In this document: positions 33,568 to 37,170 of the stretch, piece after piece
Numbering within the stretch: the first letter of the stretch is position 1
Layout: each line of letters begins with the position of its first letter
Assembly (NCBI GenBank): GCA_002311635.1
Contig: DBZJ01000128.1
Coordinates: 1-37,170, forward strand
Direction: 5' to 3'
Origin: Syntrophaceae bacterium UBA1163
GTDB taxonomy: Bacteria; Desulfobacterota; BSN033; UBA1163
Length of the DNA stretch: 37,170 bases
The notes under the pieces: generated by a model
Databases searched by the model: none
What the model was told of the DNA's origin: nothing
What the model saw: only the letters and a program-made list of their open reading frames with translations
Position numbers and translations under genes: made by a program

Positions 33568-33879
33568 GCTTTTTCTTTGGATTCACGAGAATCCGAAGTT
33601 GTTCGTATTGAAGCGGCGACTTTTCCGTTATACGTTTGTGATATGTCGCCAGGTCCTGTTGACGTTTCCATCCAAAATTAGTAACCTTTTATCAGTATAT
33701 AAGCTTTCAAATCAACCTTTCCTATCTAATTTCAACCCTTTGAAATTGGAATGATGCTTATTATTCCTATTGGTGTTGCGCAATAAAATATCGTGAGACA
33801 GAAGGGAGGTGGAAAATCGATTGTCCAGCGAGGGTAGAGAACAGCATACTGTAATCACAAGCAAAAGGAGGGAAGGACT
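33568..33879. other. Divergent gap between the RHH gene and the DUF3237 gene
   Basis: No gene is seen. AATTTCAA (33728-33735) and TTGAAATT (33740-33747) form a perfect 8-bp inverted repeat with a four-base loop, a possible operator for the rightward gene. A-rich, weakly promoter-like sequence follows to 33800. AAAAGGAGGGAAGG at the right end is the ribosome binding site of the next gene. Confidence 0.4.
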
Positions 33880-34449
33880 ATGAAGACATGGATGATCGTT
33901 GCATTGGCTTTGGTGGTAATTGCGGTTCCAGAGATATGTACGGCACAGCAGGCCCCAAAAACTATTGCTGACACCAAGGGTTTCGAGCCTCCGAATCCGA
34001 AGCTCGAATACCTGGGCCGCTGGTATGTTGATTTAATTGCGCCAATATGGGAGCTAGGCCAGACATCAGACCTTGGCAAGCGGCGAATCATTCCCATAAC
34101 GGGTGGGAAGTTTGAGGGCCCAAAAATTAAGGGTGTGATCCTCAATAACGGTGCCGACTGGCAGATTGTAACGAAGGATGGTCTGGCGATCATCGACACC
34201 CGATACTTACTCCAGACCGACGACGGCGCATTAATCTATCTTCAGACGAAGGGGTATCGTTATGGTCCCCCTGACGTCATGGCAAAGGTAGCTAAGGGCG
34301 AGGTTGTCAACCCTAACCTTTACTATTTTCGGATATCTATGGGATTTGAAACAGCCTCACCGAAATATGCTTGGCTAAACAGGGCCATGGCTCTCGCTAT
34401 TGCGATGCGCTTAGGTAATGCAGTCGTTTACGACGCCTACACATTTTAG
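33880..34449 (+). CDS. Secreted DUF3237-family protein
   Basis: This 189-residue protein of the DUF3237 family has unknown biochemical role. An N-terminal signal peptide (about residues 1-22, ending CTA before QQAPK) makes it probably exported; many DUF3237 proteins lack one. Family marks are LGQTSDLGKRRIIPITGGKF, EGPKIKGVILNNGADWQIV, DGLAIIDTRYLLQTDDGALI and a late FETASPKYAWLNR. The fold is expected to be a beta barrel. ATG at 33880 follows AAAAGGAGGGAAGG, a strong site. It stands alone between the minus-strand RHH unit and a 630-base low-coding stretch. Confidence 0.85.
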   Translation: MKTWMIVALALVVIAVPEICTAQQAPKTIADTKGFEPPNPKLEYLGRWYVDLIAPIWELGQTSDLGKRRIIPITGGKFEGPKIKGVILNNGADWQIVTKDGLAIIDTRYLLQTDDGALIYLQTKGYRYGPPDVMAKVAKGEVVNPNLYYFRISMGFETASPKYAWLNRAMALAIAMRLGNAVVYDAYTF

Positions 34450-34577
34450 TTGCCGTTTTCTGAATAGGTCCACTCTGGATGCAGCAGATTGTGATCTTAT
34501 TGTTCCGCCTCTGCTCTATTTGACGCTTGATGAAGATTCAGGAAATAAATCTTTATCCAAAGCATTAGATAAGAATG

Positions 34578-34612
34578 AAGGCAGGGCTAGAGATGGTTCT
34601 GCCTTTTGTATT
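34578..34612 (+). terminator. Possible terminator after the DUF3237 gene
   Basis: AAGGCAG (34578-34584) and CTGCCTT (34599-34605) form a 7-bp stem with a 14-base loop, followed by TTGTATTT. It lies 130 bases after the stop, which is rather far. Confidence 0.35.
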
Positions 34613-34760
34613 TCTGAAAGATACTCGTAAACTTGTGATTCTCAATAATCCTTCTCTCATACAACCTTTCAGGTGGTATTTGGCGATCCCCGTTGACAAA
34701 ATAACTAATACAGGCGTGGTATTTTCTTTCCATGTCACTAATTTTCCCCTCCTCACCACG

Positions 34761-34784
34761 CCCTCTCCCCGACGGGATAGAGGG
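34761..34784. repeat. CCCTCTCCC-type palindromic repeat
   Basis: CCCTCT (34761-34766) and AGAGGG (34779-34784) enclose CCCC/CGGG pairing, inside a longer C/T-rich then G-rich stretch (34744-34795). It is a typical dispersed intergenic palindrome. Confidence 0.45.
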
Positions 34785-35080
34785 AAAGGGTGGAACGGAG
34801 AAACGCACAAAAATTTCTTCCAGTCTTGACAAAATTGAACTTTACCCGAAGGAGATTTTTAAATTAGGAATCTTTTAAAATTTGAATTTTTATTGAGAAT
34901 TCGAGAGTTACTCAGACAAAAGGTGCAGACTTGGCCTCTGGCACACCTTATGCAAAATCCGGAAAGACACAGTGCCAAAATAATGGCCTTAGTGAAAAAA
35001 ATCGACACGGCTGCTCAGCGCGGGCGCAGAAAGGGGAAACGAAATGAAAAGAGACAAACCGGGAACGGGCAGTATTAACC

Positions 35081-35554
35081 ATGTTTCTTATGGCTGTGCT
35101 AATTACAGGATGTGCCACCAGCGGTTACAAGGATGTTTTTAATGACGAAAATAGTCCCAATGTGAAAACCTTTAATGTCTTGCCTGATGACTGCTATATC
35201 GCTAGCAAAAGGGCAGTATTAAGCCAGAACTTCAGGATTGAAAGGGAAGACTTGCAGGCAAGATCGTTTACAGCAGCAAGATACTTCGAGGATGGCAAGG
35301 ATACCATCGTTGTTACTATTAATGCAAATGTTATAGCTGCGGGTAGAGACAAGTCTACCGTTTATGCCAGCGTCACCCAGCATGTAGAAAAGGTCAGAGT
35401 CAAAACCGAGAGGACACTCCTTGGATTGGTCCCTACCGGAAGTGAAGCTACGAAGGTAAAGCAAGAAGAAAGGACAATAGAAGACAAGGATTTCTACAGC
35501 AAACTTTTTGCAGCTTTAGAAAAAGAGCTTGGCATTGTCCGAACAGTTCCATAA
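35081..35554 (+). CDS. Small lipoprotein of unknown function
   Basis: This 157-residue predicted lipoprotein starts MFLMAVLITGCATSGYKDVF, with a lipobox LITGC and Cys11 as lipid site. The signal region is unusually short and has no basic residue before the hydrophobic core. A frame at 35044 begins MKRDKPGTGSI, a plausible basic N-terminus, and a one-base frameshift would join it to this gene. The mature part mixes alpha and beta character (DDCYIASKRAVLSQNFRIER, then FTAARYFEDGKDTIVVTINA) and ends in a helix (DKDFYSKLFAALEKELGIV). The alternation recalls small outer-membrane lipoproteins, but I do not recognise the family. It converges with the PilZ gene. Confidence 0.6.
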   Translation: MFLMAVLITGCATSGYKDVFNDENSPNVKTFNVLPDDCYIASKRAVLSQNFRIEREDLQARSFTAARYFEDGKDTIVVTINANVIAAGRDKSTVYASVTQHVEKVRVKTERTLLGLVPTGSEATKVKQEERTIEDKDFYSKLFAALEKELGIVRTVP

Positions 35555-35649
35555 AAAACTAACCTATTGAATGACAGGCAATGTTTTCAAGATAACAACT
35601 CTACTCTCAAGTATTTCTTTCAATAACCACACGCATAAGCAGATGGCAA

Positions 35650-36237
35650 TTATTCGGAAAGACTTATCAAGAGATGGGTCAATTTAGCCTTATCCTTCGG
35701 CAAGGTACCAAGAAATCTCACTCCGGATCGGTAATCACGCCATGCTCCGTTCAAGGAGGTCTTCGTCCAAACCACCTCACCCTGCATTTCGATACTGTTC
35801 ATCTCAGAGCCCAACGGGAAGGAGAGTTTCGACTTCATCTGCCGGCCAATCTCCAACTGCTCAGGAGAACGGATCAGCATCCCCCCTTCACTGAGATTCA
35901 ATGCCCGGGCATGATGGGTGATCAATGAGTTGACTTCGTCATATTCGAGCGGCAAATCCACATCGAACCGGGGATACCTTCTCCTTTGATAACCGACGAT
36001 CCCGGAACGGGGCCTGGTTTTCTTATTTTGTGCCTCTATGAGTCTTATTTTTTTCAATAATTGGAAAACGTATTCAAGAACAACAAACAGGGAAGAGATG
36101 AGACGGGCGAGCAGGATGATAAGTAGGAACGTTATCACCAGTATCGAAAAAGTGGTTACCTTGACCGTTTTCCGGTAATAACGGATTTCGAAAAAGGAAT
36201 TTTCAGCTCTGTTTGCCCTGAGTTCCACAATCACCAA
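35650..36237 (-). CDS. Membrane-anchored PilZ-domain protein
   Basis: This 195-residue protein has one membrane helix at about residues 28-48 and a cytoplasmic PilZ domain (about 84-190). The c-di-GMP signature is complete: RRRYPRFDVDLPLEYD supplies the RxxxR arm and ALNLSEGGMLIRS the D/NxSxxG strand. The rest of the barrel (MQGEVVWTKT, then YRSGVRFLG) is present. It should therefore sense cyclic di-GMP at the membrane; the output is unknown. The start is uncertain: TTG at 36237 and GTG at 36234 or 36228 are possible, none with a good ribosome binding site. It is the only c-di-GMP-related gene here. Confidence 0.8.
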   Translation of the reverse strand: MVIVELRANRAENSFFEIRYYRKTVKVTTFSILVITFLLIILLARLISSLFVVLEYVFQLLKKIRLIEAQNKKTRPRSGIVGYQRRRYPRFDVDLPLEYDEVNSLITHHARALNLSEGGMLIRSPEQLEIGRQMKSKLSFPLGSEMNSIEMQGEVVWTKTSLNGAWRDYRSGVRFLGTLPKDKAKLTHLLISLSE

Positions 36238-36589
36238 ACGCTTCGAATATTGGCGCTCTCCGACCTTTTCCTACTGCAGCCCAATCCTCATTTCGCTCAT
36301 CTACCAGCAATAAGTATGCCTACGAAAGCTCTGAGCACGCTCATCGCATAACCGTATGACGCTTAATGGCTAATTTAAATTGGATATGTTGGATTCGGAT
36401 TGAAGGAGTCCCTGACTGGAAGCGACATTTTGTCAAGGACAGAATGATTTTTGACAACCATTACCCGTTGTGAAAGCAGAAAGGGTGTTTCAAGAATTGG
36501 AACAGGAGTTACCGCCAATCAACGGCACTAAATTATTGAATCCCTTGGCGGCGGGCGGGTGATTTGTACCGAGGTAAAGGGAGCCAAGC
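36238..36589 (+). other. Gap with small unsupported frames
   Basis: No gene is firmly recognised. A 35-codon frame (36366-36473, MANLNWICWIRIEGVPDWKR start) has a protein-like aromatic content, and a following frame reads RVFQELEQELPPINGTKL. Neither has a ribosome binding site, and together they may be a decayed gene. Confidence 0.3.
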
Positions 36590-36862
36590 CTACTTGGGAA
36601 GTTTACGTTTCTTTTTCGCCTTGCCCGTTGTCATCTTTTTGAGCTCCGTCACACGAGCTATTAGTTTCCCCCACTCAGATTTTATCTGGTCTCTCTCCTT
36701 TTCAACTTTTAATATTCTGCGATAGAGAGAAAGTACCCTCAAAAAGATCTTGGCCTTATCATCGTCCACCTGTTTTCCGTCACAATAATCCCTAAGATAC
36801 TTCTCCGCCGTCGCTACCAGTGGCTTAAATAGCTCGGACTCTTTTTTCTTCATCTTTTCCAT
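36590..36862 (-). CDS. Small helical basic protein of unknown function
   Basis: This 90-residue protein is nearly all predicted helix, with a Lys-rich tail (MTTGKAKKKRKLPK). Heptad-like spacing in RVLSLYRRILKVEKERDQIK suggests a coiled coil. ATG at 36862 or three codons later (36853) is possible; AAAGG lies directly before the first and nine bases before the second. It has no signal peptide or known motif. It lies between a gap and the CCG-domain gene, all on the minus strand, without visible functional link. Confidence 0.5.
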   Translation of the reverse strand: MEKMKKKESELFKPLVATAEKYLRDYCDGKQVDDDKAKIFLRVLSLYRRILKVEKERDQIKSEWGKLIARVTELKKMTTGKAKKKRKLPK

Positions 36863-36892
36863 CCTTTGACTAAGAATGACGTGCCCGTGTCC

Positions 36893-36906
36893 CTGCCTAC
36901 CGGCAG
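36893..36906. repeat. CTGCC/GGCAG hairpin
   Basis: CTGCC (36893-36897) and GGCAG (36902-36906) form a short palindrome inside CCTGCCTACCGGCAGGCAG. It resembles the core of the intergenic palindrome at 6286-6305. Confidence 0.4.
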
Positions 36907-37009
36907 GCAGCGTCTCACATGTCTATAAAATATTACCAACAAGTATGAGCAGATGCAACAAAAAAGAACACGCTCGAAGGCTCCTGCGACCGCGGCAAAG
37001 GCATCACCT

Positions 37010-37170
37010 CTATCCATTCATATTTCTTAATACAAACTCTACGATATCCAACACAATCATCGGAATCTTTTTTCTTCGGGCTGTAGTCTGGATGGTGCGG
37101 ATGCACTGTTGGCAGGCCGTGATCACCATATCCGCTCCCGTAGCCTTGATCTCTTCGATCTTTGCCTGCG
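37010..37170 (-). CDS. (Fe-S)-binding CCG-domain protein, C-terminal part
   Basis: Only the last 52 residues are in the window; the gene continues past the right edge. They read IEEIKATGADMVITACQQCI, then RTIQTTARRKKIPMIVLDIV and EFVLRNMNG before TAG at 37010-37012. KATGADxxxTACxxC followed by IxVLDIVEF is the end of the cysteine-rich CCG domain found in HdrB, HdrD, GlpC-type and related oxidoreductases. It therefore probably belongs to a heterodisulfide-reductase-like or lactate/glycolate-oxidase-like iron-sulfur protein. The exact type needs the missing part. Confidence 0.75.
   Translation of the reverse strand, partial: QAKIEEIKATGADMVITACQQCIRTIQTTARRKKIPMIVLDIVEFVLRNMNG

Larger units (their letters stand above)
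34450..35080 (+). other. Gap of about 630 bases with weak coding signs
   Basis: Short plus-strand frames occur (for example a basic 61-codon frame ending at 35078), but none resembles a known protein or has a convincing start. It holds a possible terminator (34578-34612) and a G+C palindrome (34761-34784). An orphan AAGGAGA near 34849 is followed by no start codon at the right distance. Confidence 0.4.

Noticed and set aside
33482..33754. 90-codon plus-strand frame
   Set aside because: It covers the RHH promoter and operator on the opposite strand and is AT-rich without a ribosome binding site.
34893..35078. 61-codon basic plus-strand frame
   Set aside because: There is no ribosome binding site or recognisable motif, and it abuts the lipoprotein start; it is more likely chance.

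Overview
The window looks like a chromosome contig from an anaerobic bacterium, most likely in or near the Desulfobacterota (the former Deltaproteobacteria). This is inferred from gene content: selenocysteine factor SelB, a tungsten/molybdenum aldehyde:ferredoxin oxidoreductase with a four-cluster ferredoxin, the remains of an indolepyruvate:ferredoxin oxidoreductase operon, a heterodisulfide-reductase-type CCG protein at the right edge, an archaeal-type cyclic 2,3-diphosphoglycerate synthetase-like GTPase and a [4Fe-4S]-type PurF. Intergenic spaces carry short palindromes and runs of near-repeats that look like dispersed repeats. There are no rRNA genes, recognisable tRNA genes, CRISPR arrays, prophage or intact insertion sequences.

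Layout. 1-860 (+) is the 3' end of a WbpA-like UDP-N-acetylglucosamine dehydrogenase gene, convergent with an OGG-type DNA glycosylase. 1837-2381 (-) is a decayed fusion of the start of iorA and the end of iorB. Then, all on the minus strand, come a membrane-anchored TPR protein, selB, a 670-base gap, an HU-type DNA-binding protein, an HD-domain protein, a nitroreductase, rmuC and a lipoprotein with CARDB-like modules. 10337-14568 (+) holds threonine aldolase, the ferredoxin/AOR pair and cutA. 14684-23255 (-) is a long co-oriented cluster whose transcription order is dGTPase, cDPG-synthetase-like GTPase (ATGA overlap), an acidic pseudo-receiver protein, valS, gatC, gatA. 23584-32638 (+) holds a CCA-adding-type nucleotidyltransferase, a 990-residue DUF748/AsmA-like protein, mscL, a YihY/BrkB-type membrane protein, galE and purF.

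The last 4.5 kb is more accessory. A minus-strand unit begins with a 51-residue ribbon-helix-helix protein whose promoter overlaps a perfect palindrome. It is followed by a cysteine-rich small gene broken by an in-frame TAA and a secreted protein resembling surface-adhesin E. Next come a secreted DUF3237 protein, a small lipoprotein, a PilZ protein, a small helical protein and the truncated CCG-domain gene.

Most genes are ordinary housekeeping functions. The points most worth a second look are the iorA/iorB deletion remnant, the phosphoacceptor-less acidic protein upstream of valS, the dGTPase/cDPG-synthetase-like pair, the ribbon-helix-helix unit with its broken cysteine-rich gene, and a 12-base repeat present three times around the nucleotidyltransferase gene. 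I did not find a clear multi-gene defence or otherwise novel system.
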